Positions 23,525-32,107 of a DNA stretch of 32,108 bases are shown one piece after another. The position numbers and the translations under genes were made by a program. The notes under the pieces were generated by a model. That model was not told the DNA's origin. It saw only the letters and a program-made list of their open reading frames with translations, and searched no databases. Source of the stretch: an uncultured Prevotellaceae bacterium (GTDB taxonomy: Bacteria; Bacteroidota; Bacteroidia; Bacteroidales; Bacteroidaceae); assembly GCA_900315745.1 (NCBI GenBank), contig ONAG01000045.1:1-32108 (forward strand). Direction: 5' to 3'. Position 1 is the stretch's first letter. Each line of letters begins with the position of its first letter.

Positions 23525-23564
23525 ACAGGATTGCCAATGGCAATATTTGTTGCGAAAATGTGGA

Positions 23565-24587
23565 TTATCGCTCCAAAATGAACGAGACAAGCTCTTTCAG
23601 GAGCTCTCCAGGTGAAGTATTTGGATTATTAACTCCCTTGCTTTTGGCATCAGCCACTCTGATTTGGTGAATTATCTGCATTGTCTTGACGCCATTGATG
23701 GTTTCCATTGCCTTGACATAGTCTTTAGCCCCCCACTCCGACTTCATTCCAAGAGCCATCGCCACTTCCCTTGTAGATATCCTATCTTTGACAAACTGTG
23801 CAATCATGAGGTTCTGGAAGAACGAGAACAAAGGAGGCAAGAAAGAATAGAAAGAAACCGTCTTGGGGTTGTTGTCAATATATTTCACTATTCTGAAAGC
23901 CTTAGCCGCATCACGGTTGACAAGAGCATTTCTCAGTTCGAACACATTATAGTCTTTGCTTATGCCTATTTTGTCCTCCACTATTTCCGGTGTCACCTTC
24001 TTGTCGTCTTCAGGAAGAGATATCAGGACCTTGTCGATTTCGGATGTCACCCTGGAGAGGTCAGAGCCTATGAAGTCGGCAATCATAGCTTTAGCCTTTG
24101 CATCGATGGTCGCCCCCTTCTCCTTCACGTATCCCTCGATAAATGCCGGGATGGCATGATCCTTTAGTTTTTCGCTATTGAAGACCACCCCCACAGAACT
24201 TGCCTTGGCTATCACCTTTCTTCTCGCATCTATGGCTCCATTCTTGTAGCAGATGACGAGGACAGTAGATTTCAGTGGGTTGTCAAGATACCTCTCAAGT
24301 TTTTCCCAGTCCTTGATATTCTGAGCCTCTTTCACGACGACAACTTGATATTCAGCCATCATGGGGAATCGTTTCGCCATGTCAACCACCTGCACTGCGC
24401 TCACGTCCACCCCATACACCACCGTCTGGTTGAAATCACGTTCCTCTGGCAGCAGCACATTATTCTCTATATAGTTGCTAATCACATCTATATAATAAGA
24501 CTCTTCGCCCATGAGTATGTATATTGGGCAAAACTTGCGTGCCTTGAGGTCGCGCATGATGGTGTCGAAAGTTTGTTTTGTTGCCAT
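23565..24587 (-). CDS. holA: DNA polymerase III delta subunit
   Basis: This 340-residue protein opens the sliding clamp within the clamp-loader complex. The N-terminal domain begins with PIYILMGEESYYIDVI, the usual delta start, and the AAA-like fold continues to about 210. The C-terminal collar domain holds DYNVFELRNALVNRDAAKAFRIV and the LKELVSFILER end. Length is normal. Transcription probably starts in the palindromic promoter at 24695-24732, giving a leader of about 120 bases. A terminator follows. Confidence 0.92.
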   Translation of the reverse strand: MATKQTFDTIMRDLKARKFCPIYILMGEESYYIDVISNYIENNVLLPEERDFNQTVVYGVDVSAVQVVDMAKRFPMMAEYQVVVVKEAQNIKDWEKLERYLDNPLKSTVLVICYKNGAIDARRKVIAKASSVGVVFNSEKLKDHAIPAFIEGYVKEKGATIDAKAKAMIADFIGSDLSRVTSEIDKVLISLPEDDKKVTPEIVEDKIGISKDYNVFELRNALVNRDAAKAFRIVKYIDNNPKTVSFYSFLPPLFSFFQNLMIAQFVKDRISTREVAMALGMKSEWGAKDYVKAMETINGVKTMQIIHQIRVADAKSKGVNNPNTSPGELLKELVSFILER

Positions 24588-24694
24588 GACTTCGCAATTG
24601 ATGTTTAATGGAGATCAGCAGGCATTTAGCTTTAGGGACCTCATGTTTACTTCGTTTGCAAAAAAATGCCGACGTAAAGGCATTGTCCTCACTA

Positions 24695-24732
24695 CATTTT
24701 ATTACCTTTGCAGTTGCAAAGGTAATAAAATG
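24695..24732. promoter_or_regulatory. Perfect 38-base palindrome holding two back-to-back -7 boxes
   Basis: CATTTTATTACCTTTGCA (24695-24712) and its exact reverse complement (24715-24732) flank a 2-base centre. Each arm carries TACCTTTG, at 24703-24710 for the nuclease gene (plus) and at 24717-24724 for holA (minus). The right arm ends with the nuclease start codon ATG. Confidence 0.85.
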
Positions 24733-25188
24733 AATCGACTCAATCTGCCATCTTATGCAACAAAAATCATGTCACGCGACGGCAAGCCCATGATTTTCGA
24801 CAGTTTGCGCCGCAAATACGTGTCGCTTACCCCTGAGGAGTGGGTTCGCCAGCATTTCATCCACTACCTGACCGAGCATCTCGGCTATCCATCATCGATG
24901 CTTGCCAATGAGGTGGAGCTTTCGATAGGCAGCAAGCGGCTCCGTTGCGACAGTGTGCTTTACGGTCATGGCGCCGAACCACGCATGATAATTGAGTACA
25001 AGGCACCCACTGTGGCATTGACTCAAAAGGTGTTCGACCAGATCTCCACATACAACATGTTGCTGCATGTAGATTATTTGGTGGTGAGCAATGGTCTCTC
25101 CCACTACTGTTGCAAGATGGATTACGAAAATCAAAAATATTTATTTTTGGAGTCCATACCAAAGTACGAAAATATCAAACAATCATAA
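24730..25188 (+). CDS. HsdR N-terminal-like PD-(D/E)XK nuclease-fold protein
   Basis: This 152-residue protein matches only the N-terminal nuclease domain of type I restriction R subunits; no helicase or S/M subunit is nearby. The likely catalytic set is E61, D74 (RLRCDSVLY) and E89-Y-K91 (RMIIEYKAP), a complete D-X14-EXK arrangement. Similar short proteins are common beside holA in Bacteroidetes, so this is probably a conserved housekeeping gene and not a restriction system. The start at 24730 is chosen because it follows the promoter directly with a leader of only about 13 bases. TerB-DnaJ follows 21 bases later. Confidence 0.85.
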   Translation: MNRLNLPSYATKIMSRDGKPMIFDSLRRKYVSLTPEEWVRQHFIHYLTEHLGYPSSMLANEVELSIGSKRLRCDSVLYGHGAEPRMIIEYKAPTVALTQKVFDQISTYNMLLHVDYLVVSNGLSHYCCKMDYENQKYLFLESIPKYENIKQS

Positions 25189-25209
25189 CAATCACCAAAC
25201 CATTGCACC

Positions 25210-26025
25210 ATGGGCATATTCAAATGGATAGGAGGCGTGCTTGGCTTCATGATAGCCCCACCCCTCGGAGCATTCTTGGGATATTTCTTAGGCAGCATCA
25301 TCGACTCTATAAGTGATGGTGACGAAAGCACCTCCAACTACGACAACGGCAACTATGGGAACTATGGCGGCAATGCCAACACCCATTCGCAAGGCCAGCG
25401 AAACAGTTTTCTGTTCTCCATGCTTGTGCTTGCCTCGTACGTGATAAAGGCCGACGGCAAGGTGATGCATTCCGAGATGGAATATGTGAGGCGCTTTCTC
25501 CGCAACAATTTCGGTGAGGCGGCAGCACAGCAAGGCAACCAGATACTTCTTCGGCTCTTCGAGGAGCAGAAACGCATGGATGCCCAGAACCCCTACCAGT
25601 ACAAAGAACAGATACGTCAGGTATGCGGGCAGATAGCCAATAACTTCTCCTACAGCGAGCGGCTTCAGTTGCTTGCATTCCTTGTTGAGCTTGCCAAATC
25701 CGACGGCACCGTTCCCGAGGCGGAAAAGCGAGCCCTATACGAAGTGGCGCAAAACATGGGAATCCCTGTGAGCGAAGTGGACTCTCTCCTCTACCTCGAC
25801 ACTGGCAGCAGCAGCGAGGGTTCTCTGGATGATGCCTACAAGGTGCTTGGCCTCTCCCCCGACGCCACCGACGACGAGGTGAAGAAAGCCTACCGCAAGC
25901 TGGCGTTGGAGCATCATCCCGATCGTGTTTCCGGTCTTGGAGAGGATGTCAAAAAAGCCGCGGAAAAGAAATTCCAAGAGATAAACGCAGCGAAGGAAAA
26001 GATATACAAGGCGCGTGGGCTGTGA
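25210..26025 (+). CDS. TerB-DnaJ protein with N-terminal membrane anchor (DjlA-like)
   Basis: This 271-residue protein starts with a glycine-zipper hydrophobic segment (about 5-32, [23 protein letters not shown]). It then has a Gly/Asn linker (38-62), a TerB helical domain (about 66-195, [20 protein letters not shown] and [17 protein letters not shown]) and a C-terminal J domain (about 206-271) with HPD at 236-238. The layout is that of E. coli DjlA, a membrane co-chaperone of DnaK. It is the second gene after the HsdR-N-like gene and ends before a hairpin shared with the opposing aldehyde dehydrogenase gene. Confidence 0.92.
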   Translation: MGIFKWIGGVLGFMIAPPLGAFLGYFLGSIIDSISDGDESTSNYDNGNYGNYGGNANTHSQGQRNSFLFSMLVLASYVIKADGKVMHSEMEYVRRFLRNNFGEAAAQQGNQILLRLFEEQKRMDAQNPYQYKEQIRQVCGQIANNFSYSERLQLLAFLVELAKSDGTVPEAEKRALYEVAQNMGIPVSEVDSLLYLDTGSSSEGSLDDAYKVLGLSPDATDDEVKKAYRKLALEHHPDRVSGLGEDVKKAAEKKFQEINAAKEKIYKARGL

Positions 26026-26093
26026 TCTTCAAGATTTTTTCAGACAAGGCAACAACTGTACAAGTGACATCCAACTCAAGGAGGGCATATCAA

Positions 26094-26133
26094 AAAAGAG
26101 GGAGGCTTCAAAATGAACCTCCCCCTTTCTTTT
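26094..26133 (+). terminator. Terminator between TerB-DnaJ and aldehyde dehydrogenase genes
   Basis: A stem of AAAGAGGGAGG with CCTCCCCCTTT (one mismatch), tightened by TTCA/TGAA near the loop, is followed by T-rich sequence. It lies between converging genes; an A run on the other side lets it serve both strands. Confidence 0.8.
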
Positions 26134-26171
26134 CGTAGTGCATCTTGCTTGCAATACACTCGTATTACATC

Positions 26172-27611
26172 TTACTCGTAGTGAGTGTCCATATAGACTA
26201 CCTTTGTCACGAGATACTCCTCAACGCCGTGCTTGCCATCAGCACCACCGATGCCACTCTTCTTCATGCCGGCATGGAAGCCCTGCATTGCCTCGAAGTG
26301 CTCACGGTTGATATATACCTCGCCAAACTCCAGTTCGCGGCTTACCTTTGCAGCGATGTCTATTGTGTTGGTGAACACAGAAGAAGCCAATCCATATTCC
26401 ACGTCGTTTGCCCATGCTATCACCTGGTCGATATCCTCAAACTCCACAAGAGGAATGACAGGTCCGAAAGTCTCCTCATGCACGATGTCGAAGTCTTGCT
26501 TCACATCATCAAGCACTGTAGCCTCGTAGAAATAGCCCTTTTCGCCAGCCCTCTTGCCGCCGCAGAGCAGTTTGGCACCTTGCTTGATGGCATTTGCCAC
26601 CTTTGCCTCCACGCTTTCGAGAGCACGCTTCTCCACGAGAGGTCCCATGTCCACGCTGTCGTCCTTACATGGGTCTCCCACCTTCACAGCCTTCATCTTG
26701 CGCACAAGGATGTCGGTGAATTCCTTCTTTATGTCTTTATGTACATACACGCGCTCAGCATTGTTGCAAATCTGTCCATTGTTGCCGATTCGTGAGTCCA
26801 CCACCCATTGTGCAGAAGCCTCAAGGTCGGCATCCGGGAACACTATGGCAGGCGCCTTGCCACCCAGTTCGAGCGACACCTTAGTAATATTGTTGGCAGC
26901 AGCCTTCATGATGCTCTCTCCGGCTCCCACGCTTCCTGTTACGCTCACGATGCCAATCTTCGGGCTTTCAGCCAAGGCATTGCCCACCACGGAGCCTTTG
27001 CCGGTGATGACATTGAACACACCTGCAGGCAGTCCAGTCTCATCCACCACCCTTGCGAACTCGCAGCAGTTCTCCGGTGTCAACTGTGAAGGCTTGATAA
27101 CGATGGCACATCCAGTGATGAGTGCGGCACCAGCCTTTCGTGCGATGAGGAAGAATGGGAAGTTCCATGGCAGAATACCAGCCACCACTCCGATAGGCTC
27201 CTTGAAGAGCATGATGGTCTCCCCTCTCCTGTCACTTGGTATTATTTCGCCTTCGATGTGGCGTGCGAAGGTAGCCATATAGTCGAAATAGTCGGCTGTC
27301 ACATCCACTTCCACAGAAGCCCATGTGCGTGTCTTTCCCTGCTCTCGCATGATGATGTCCACGAATTCGTCGCGGCGGCGTCGAATGCCATCAGCCATTT
27401 TGTTCAGGTATTTGGCACGCTCTATTGCCGGCGTCTTTGCCCATGCCTTTTGTGCAGCCTTGGCGGCATCGAGAGCCTCGTCCACCTCTTCCACTGTGCC
27501 TTCCGGCTGACGGCTGATTACCTCCTCTGTAGATGGGTTGAGCACATCGATCCATTTTCCCGACTTGCTTTCAACGAACTTGCCGTTGATGTACATTTTT
27601 AAGTCTTTCAT
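26172..27611 (-). CDS. aldA: Aldehyde dehydrogenase, AldA (lactaldehyde/glycolaldehyde) type
   Basis: This 479-residue cytosolic NAD-dependent enzyme oxidises lactaldehyde to lactate or glycolaldehyde to glycolate. Catalytic residues are C282 (NNGQICNNAERVYV), E248 (LELGGKAP) and N150 (PWNFPF). The C-terminal EVYINREHFEAMQGFHAG block and SGIGGADGKHG follow E. coli AldA closely, which separates it from betaine or succinate-semialdehyde types. It would fit fucose or rhamnose breakdown, though no such genes are nearby. The gene is monocistronic with a clear promoter. Confidence 0.88.
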   Translation of the reverse strand: MKDLKMYINGKFVESKSGKWIDVLNPSTEEVISRQPEGTVEEVDEALDAAKAAQKAWAKTPAIERAKYLNKMADGIRRRRDEFVDIIMREQGKTRTWASVEVDVTADYFDYMATFARHIEGEIIPSDRRGETIMLFKEPIGVVAGILPWNFPFFLIARKAGAALITGCAIVIKPSQLTPENCCEFARVVDETGLPAGVFNVITGKGSVVGNALAESPKIGIVSVTGSVGAGESIMKAAANNITKVSLELGGKAPAIVFPDADLEASAQWVVDSRIGNNGQICNNAERVYVHKDIKKEFTDILVRKMKAVKVGDPCKDDSVDMGPLVEKRALESVEAKVANAIKQGAKLLCGGKRAGEKGYFYEATVLDDVKQDFDIVHEETFGPVIPLVEFEDIDQVIAWANDVEYGLASSVFTNTIDIAAKVSRELEFGEVYINREHFEAMQGFHAGMKKSGIGGADGKHGVEEYLVTKVVYMDTHYE

Positions 27612-27676
27612 AAGCGTTTTGTTTTAGTTAGACATATTTGTGTTTTCCTTGCTTTTTCATTCTTGAAAAATCCCCA

Positions 27677-27708
27677 CAAATATATGAAAAAATTCCGCTT
27701 TAGCCAAA
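27677..27708 (-). promoter_or_regulatory. Promoter of aldA
   Basis: The minus strand has TTTG (27705-27708), a 20-base spacer and TATATTTG (27677-27684), 66 bases upstream of the start. Confidence 0.78.
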
Positions 27709-27811
27709 ACGATTATGATTTTTTTAGTTTTTTGGTGCAATCTATAGCCATCTGTTGAATACTACCACACCCAAACCGTTGAATATGCGGGAGAAAAGGA
27801 GATTGTCTGGA

Positions 27812-27847
27812 CGAACAAAAACAGACATGCCAAGAAGCATGTCTGTT
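27812..27847 (-). terminator. Terminator of the nif3-zinc-ribbon operon
   Basis: An 11-base perfect stem (27837-27847 with 27820-27830) around a 6-base loop is followed on the minus strand by TTTGTTC, 30 bases after the zinc-ribbon gene stop. Confidence 0.85.
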
Positions 27848-27876
27848 GGATGGTTTTAAGATTTGCATGATGAGAG

Positions 27877-28701
27877 TCAGTCCTCGCTTTCCTCCACCTT
27901 CTTACGGCTACGTGAAGCGCGTTTCTTGGGTTTCTCATCAGTTGCCACTGTTTTCACTCCTGCAAGTTCTGGGTCGATAAGTATTCGTCCACAATACTCA
28001 CAAACGATGATTTTCTTGTGCATCTTGATATCGAGTTGCTGCTGTGGTGGTATCTTGTTGAAGCATCCACCACAAGCGTCGCGCTGCACATACACGATTC
28101 CAAGTCCGTTGCGTGCATTCTTGCGTATGCGCTTGAAGCTTGTCAGCAGTCTCTCCTCTATCTTCTCCTCATAGCCTCTTGCCTTCTCCTTGAGTTTGTC
28201 CTCCTCCTCACGTGTTTCCTGCATGATGGCATCCAGTTCGTTTTTCTTCTCATCAAGAATCTGCAGGCGGCAGTCCACCTGTTCCTGGTTCTGGGCGAGC
28301 AAAGCCTCCTTCTCCTCTATCTTCAATAGAGCCTCGCGGATTTTCTTGTTGCACAGTTCGATTTCCAGTTCCTGGAAAACGATTTCCTTGTTGAGCATGT
28401 CATACTCTCTGTTGTTCATCACGTCGTTGAGTTGCTCCTTGTACCTTGCCACTGAAGCCTGTGCATCCTCGATGTCGCCTTTCTTTTGTGTGATGGCAGC
28501 CTTGAACTCACTGATTTCGTTCTCGATTTTCTCGATGCGCGTCCTCAGTCCGGCAATCTCATCTTCCAAGTCCTGCACCTCCAGGGGCAGTTCGCCTCTC
28601 AGAGCTCTTTTCTCATCAATTTGCGACAATGTGGTTTGCAATTGAAACAGGGTTTCCAGTTTCTTCTCTACTGTCAAATCTGTAGGGTCTTTTTTTGCCA
28701 T
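27877..28701 (-). CDS. C4 zinc-ribbon coiled-coil protein (COG1579/DUF164)
   Basis: This 274-residue cytosolic protein has a long antiparallel coiled coil (about 12-185, Glu/Lys/Leu-rich heptads), then a zinc ribbon with C210-X2-C213 and C234-X2-C237. It ends in a basic tail (KPKKRASRSRKKVEESED). The family is widespread and poorly understood; a role in nucleic-acid or ribosome-associated work is often guessed. The start at 28701 (MAKKDPTD) is chosen because the longer frame overlaps the end of nif3 and lacks family sequence. It lies 5 bases after nif3, so the pair is co-transcribed. Confidence 0.9.
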   Translation of the reverse strand: MAKKDPTDLTVEKKLETLFQLQTTLSQIDEKRALRGELPLEVQDLEDEIAGLRTRIEKIENEISEFKAAITQKKGDIEDAQASVARYKEQLNDVMNNREYDMLNKEIVFQELEIELCNKKIREALLKIEEKEALLAQNQEQVDCRLQILDEKKNELDAIMQETREEEDKLKEKARGYEEKIEERLLTSFKRIRKNARNGLGIVYVQRDACGGCFNKIPPQQQLDIKMHKKIIVCEYCGRILIDPELAGVKTVATDEKPKKRASRSRKKVEESED

Positions 28702-28706
28702 ATTTC

Positions 28707-29492
28707 TTATAAATAGATAATGGGATTGGTGCATGTGCGGGTCAGGCAGCACCTGACCCCCTTGCATTTCTCCTCGATGATGGATTTGAATATTTCGTTT
28801 GTAAATTGTTCGCTCTGATAGTGTCCGATGACACAAATCTGTATTTGCTGGTCGTGGTCGAAGTACTCATGGTAGTGCATCTCGCCAGTGACAAAAGCAT
28901 CCGCTCCCGCTGCCACAGCATCGCCGAGCAGGAAGGCTCCCGCACCTCCACATATGGCAACCTTCCTGATGTGCCGTTCGAGCAGTGCATTTGCCTGCAC
29001 ACACTCCACTCCGAAGGTTTCTTTGAGCATTCCGACAAAAGCCTTGGAATCCATAGGTTCGGGCAGGCATCCCACCACTCCACTGCCGCCTTCTATGTCG
29101 GCCACCATTTTAGGAGCGAGCAACTGCACCTGCGACAGATTCATCTTCTCTGCCATCTTGTAGTTCACTCCACCCACGGCATTGTCGATATTGGTGTGCA
29201 TGGAGACGATGGCTATGTCGTTCTTTACAGCCTTCATCACACACCGCTGCACTTCATTACCGTCGCTCACCCTCTTTAGAGCCCGGAAGATGAGCGGATG
29301 GTGGGAAACCACGAGGTTGCATCCTCTTTCAATGGCTTCGTCGATGATTTTTTCAGTAATGTCAAGACACAATAATGCCCCTGTCACTTCCGTCTCTGTA
29401 AGTCCCACTTGCAAGCCGGCATTGTCATAGTCTTCTTGCAGGGGCAGAGGCGCGAACTTTTCAAGGGCATTCACCACTTCTTTTATTTTCAC
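28707..29492 (-). CDS. Nif3-like dinuclear metal centre protein
   Basis: This 261-residue protein of the NIF3/YbgI family forms hexameric rings with two metals per subunit; GTP cyclohydrolase-like activity is annotated in some members but not firmly. Metal ligands are visible in VVSHHPLIF (H64, H65), SMHTNIDNAVGG (His and Asp) and VIGHYQSEQF (His and Glu). The extra middle domain found in longer members is absent, so this is the short form. It is the first gene of a pair with the zinc-ribbon gene, a pairing common in Bacteroidetes. A -7 box lies 29 bases upstream. Confidence 0.93.
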   Translation of the reverse strand: MKIKEVVNALEKFAPLPLQEDYDNAGLQVGLTETEVTGALLCLDITEKIIDEAIERGCNLVVSHHPLIFRALKRVSDGNEVQRCVMKAVKNDIAIVSMHTNIDNAVGGVNYKMAEKMNLSQVQLLAPKMVADIEGGSGVVGCLPEPMDSKAFVGMLKETFGVECVQANALLERHIRKVAICGGAGAFLLGDAVAAGADAFVTGEMHYHEYFDHDQQIQICVIGHYQSEQFTNEIFKSIIEEKCKGVRCCLTRTCTNPIIYL

Positions 29493-29520
29493 GCTTTTCA
29501 GCTATTTTATGATTGAACTG

Positions 29521-29528
29521 CAAATATA
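29521..29528 (-). promoter_or_regulatory. -7 promoter box for nif3
   Basis: The minus strand reads TATATTTG, a consensus match 28 bases upstream of the start codon. No -33 element at the right distance. Confidence 0.6.
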
Positions 29529-29677
29529 ATGCTTTTAATTGTCAAATCACACACTTAGCCCTGCTGTTTAACTTATTTTTTAAAATATGAACATGGTGAG
29601 CATGATTTATGTATTTGTTTTGATTGTAGAAATAGTGAATCATACACCTTTAGAGCAGCAAGTAGTGGAATTGTTCG

Positions 29678-29709
29678 AAAAAAGAGGGGCGTGGCAAAAA
29701 CCACGCCCC
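29678..29709 (-). terminator. Terminator of the dockerin-bearing protein gene
   Basis: A 9-base GC-rich perfect stem (29701-29709 with 29686-29694) and a 6-base loop are followed on the minus strand by a T run (TCTTTTTTCG), 49 bases after the stop. Confidence 0.9.
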
Positions 29710-29758
29710 CCATGGGTTTTCTGCTACAGCCATCGGATTGCCGATGCTTATGCAGTGT

Positions 29759-32107
29759 CTATTGTCCGTTAAGGATGACATCAACGATGCCCATCACGTC
29801 ATTGATATCCACTTCGCCAGTGCCGTCTATATCAGCGTTCTCAGCGAAATACACCTCAGGCTGGTTGCCCAGAATGGCAGCCACAACTGCCATCACGTCG
29901 TTGATATCGACAACACCGTCATGGTTTACATCACCAAGAGCGAAGCTGCCCTCAGCCTTTGTGAGGGTGAAGTTCTTCTGCACGCTACCATTGGAGAAGT
30001 CGAGTACCTCTGCATCTTCGAGAGTCTCATATCCAACGGCTGTCACGGTAGTGGTGTATGTGAGATTATTTTGCACGACATTGATGGAGTAAGCACCAGT
30101 CTCATCGGTCACAGCAAAATATTCGATGTCGTTTTCGTCGTTGCGGATGGTCACGGTAGCTTCTGCAACAGGAGTTGTGCCATCGACCTCGGTCACGATA
30201 CCAGACAATGTCTTATTCTCTAAAGCCAAGGTGAAATATCCTACTGGGCAAGGTTCGAAAGCATAAGAAGTCCATGTAGTCTCATCTTTGCTGTAGTAAG
30301 CTTGCTGAGGATAATTGATATCCTTTTCCCAAGATACAGAAATATACTGGCCATTTCCGTTCATGCTGGTGTAAATACGTATCTCAGATTCGCCATCGTA
30401 TGTGATGGGGCTGCTGGAAAGATCGATGGTCATCTCTACAGGAGATGAGAACTCTACCTTTTCATCATCGTATATCACCACATGAGTCATGTCATCCTTA
30501 TTGACATTTCCTGGTTCGAATGAGCCGTCAGTTTCCAAGCCAACCCATGCTTCAGCCTTAAGCTTGTCTATTGTTTTACTACTTACGGTTCCCTTAAACT
30601 TGATAGCAGTAATGACATCATCTTTCTTGATGCCGAATGTTTCAAGTTGGGCCTTGCTGAAATAGATATCAGCATAAGCTCCATGCTCCATGTCAAAGCC
30701 ATAGAACGGTACTTTATTACTTGTGCCAGTTGATGTTCCTACTGCTATTTCGTTTGTTGCAACCTCCTCTTCAAAATTCACATTCACCACTTCGGTCTTC
30801 AGAACAGAATCACCACTCTTCAGTTCGATGTATGTCGGGAAAGTTCCGAAAGCATGAGGCTTGAAAGTGAAGGAAATAGTTGTTGGATCCTCGATGTTGC
30901 TGTAGCCATTGCGTCCAGTTCCCACAGCTGCGGTTTTGTCGTTGCCTGCAAGCTCGGTACCCTCAACGGTAGCTACAGCTTCTCCATTGACATAAAGGGT
31001 AGCCGTCTCCACCTGGTCGGCGACTGCTGCAATGTTCTGCACCTGCACAGAAGCAGTGTAGTCAAAATTCTGCTTGCCAGAAGTTGGGATGTCGGAGCCA
31101 ATGAGATACCAGTCGTGAGCCGGAGTCTCTGCCAAAGTGAGTCCATAAATGTTGTCGAGCAGCGCATTGCCTTGCAATTCAAAAGCCAGGTAATAGTTGC
31201 CAGCCTCTGGCAAGGTGACAGTATAAGTAGTCACTGTGTTTCCGATGCCTGTATAGTAAGTTTGGCGATCTACCTGTGTCCAGTTCACGCGGTCTTTGGA
31301 GGTATAGACAGTAACGGCAGCGTTAGAACTATTATATGCGTAATACCAAGTATCGTATGTGAAAGCCTCTCCAGCCTCAGCCGTCATGAGCGGTGTGATG
31401 AATTTTGTAGTCGTGTTGGTACTTTGGAGATACCAGTTGGTCACGTCTCCAGTTGTGTAGGAAGAGATATACACCTGGTCGGAGTGAATGGACCCTTCAG
31501 GGAATTGTCCATTGGTTCCGTTGTCGAATGTGAACACATTCTTGCTTGGGTCGAGCACGGTTCCAGAGATGCCCAAGGTGTAAGTAGCCTTCTCTTTTCC
31601 GAAATTGGTGTATTCCATTGTCAGTTCTCCTGAGAAGATGCCAAATTCATCAGCCGGCAAAGTGATGGCAATTTGCTTTTTCTCACCACCAGCCACGGTG
31701 AACTCACCAGCGGGAGCATCGGAAGTGAAAGGAGCAGGCAGAGTAAAGCTGTTGATTACCAATGGAGCAGTGCCAGAGTTGTAGATCTCATAGTAGAGAG
31801 TAGTGGTTTCCAAAATCTTTCCAAAGGAGATAGGAGTCCTTGTGGCCGAAGAACTGGAATAGTATTCCGAGCCAGCCACATCGAAGATGAATTTGGAAGC
31901 GTACTCCATCACTTGAGCCTGCACCTTGGCAGAGGAGATGGAACCTGTGATGTTCTCCTTCACCTTGACATAGAACCATCCTGTGCCGAAATCAGCTGGA
32001 GCGTTGAAAACAGCCTCCACCTCAGCCTCCTCGCCTATGGCAAGATCCACGGGGATGTCGAATTTCACATTGTCATATACGGTGTTGTTACTTCCATAAT
32101 AAGCCCC
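29759..32107 (-). CDS. Large secreted protein with jelly-roll, carboxypeptidase-regulatory-like and dockerin-like domains (5' end beyond window)
   Basis: The open frame runs off the right edge, so the N-terminus, signal peptide and any catalytic domain are missing; 782 codons plus stop are visible. In order there are Ig-like/CARDB-type strands (GTAPLVINSFTLPAPF), a jelly-roll adhesin-like domain (YLAFELQGNALLDNIYG), another Ig-like segment, and a second beta-rich domain. A carboxypeptidase-regulatory-like fold (LSGIVTEVDGTTPVAEATV) follows. The end is a pair of calcium-loop repeats, GDVNHDGVVDINDVMAVVAAIL and ADIDGTGEVDINDVMGIVDVIL, like type I dockerin. No type IX secretion tail follows the repeats. 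A role in binding or degrading polymers or host proteins is inferred. Confidence 0.87.
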   Translation of the reverse strand, partial: GAYYGSNNTVYDNVKFDIPVDLAIGEEAEVEAVFNAPADFGTGWFYVKVKENITGSISSAKVQAQVMEYASKFIFDVAGSEYYSSSSATRTPISFGKILETTTLYYEIYNSGTAPLVINSFTLPAPFTSDAPAGEFTVAGGEKKQIAITLPADEFGIFSGELTMEYTNFGKEKATYTLGISGTVLDPSKNVFTFDNGTNGQFPEGSIHSDQVYISSYTTGDVTNWYLQSTNTTTKFITPLMTAEAGEAFTYDTWYYAYNSSNAAVTVYTSKDRVNWTQVDRQTYYTGIGNTVTTYTVTLPEAGNYYLAFELQGNALLDNIYGLTLAETPAHDWYLIGSDIPTSGKQNFDYTASVQVQNIAAVADQVETATLYVNGEAVATVEGTELAGNDKTAAVGTGRNGYSNIEDPTTISFTFKPHAFGTFPTYIELKSGDSVLKTEVVNVNFEEEVATNEIAVGTSTGTSNKVPFYGFDMEHGAYADIYFSKAQLETFGIKKDDVITAIKFKGTVSSKTIDKLKAEAWVGLETDGSFEPGNVNKDDMTHVVIYDDEKVEFSSPVEMTIDLSSSPITYDGESEIRIYTSMNGNGQYISVSWEKDINYPQQAYYSKDETTWTSYAFEPCPVGYFTLALENKTLSGIVTEVDGTTPVAEATVTIRNDENDIEYFAVTDETGAYSINVVQNNLTYTTTVTAVGYETLEDAEVLDFSNGSVQKNFTLTKAEGSFALGDVNHDGVVDINDVMAVVAAILGNQPEVYFAENADIDGTGEVDINDVMGIVDVILNGQ

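Noticed and set aside
24730-25188. Type I restriction system
   Set aside because: Only the small N-terminal nuclease domain is present; no HsdM, HsdS or motor domain within the window.
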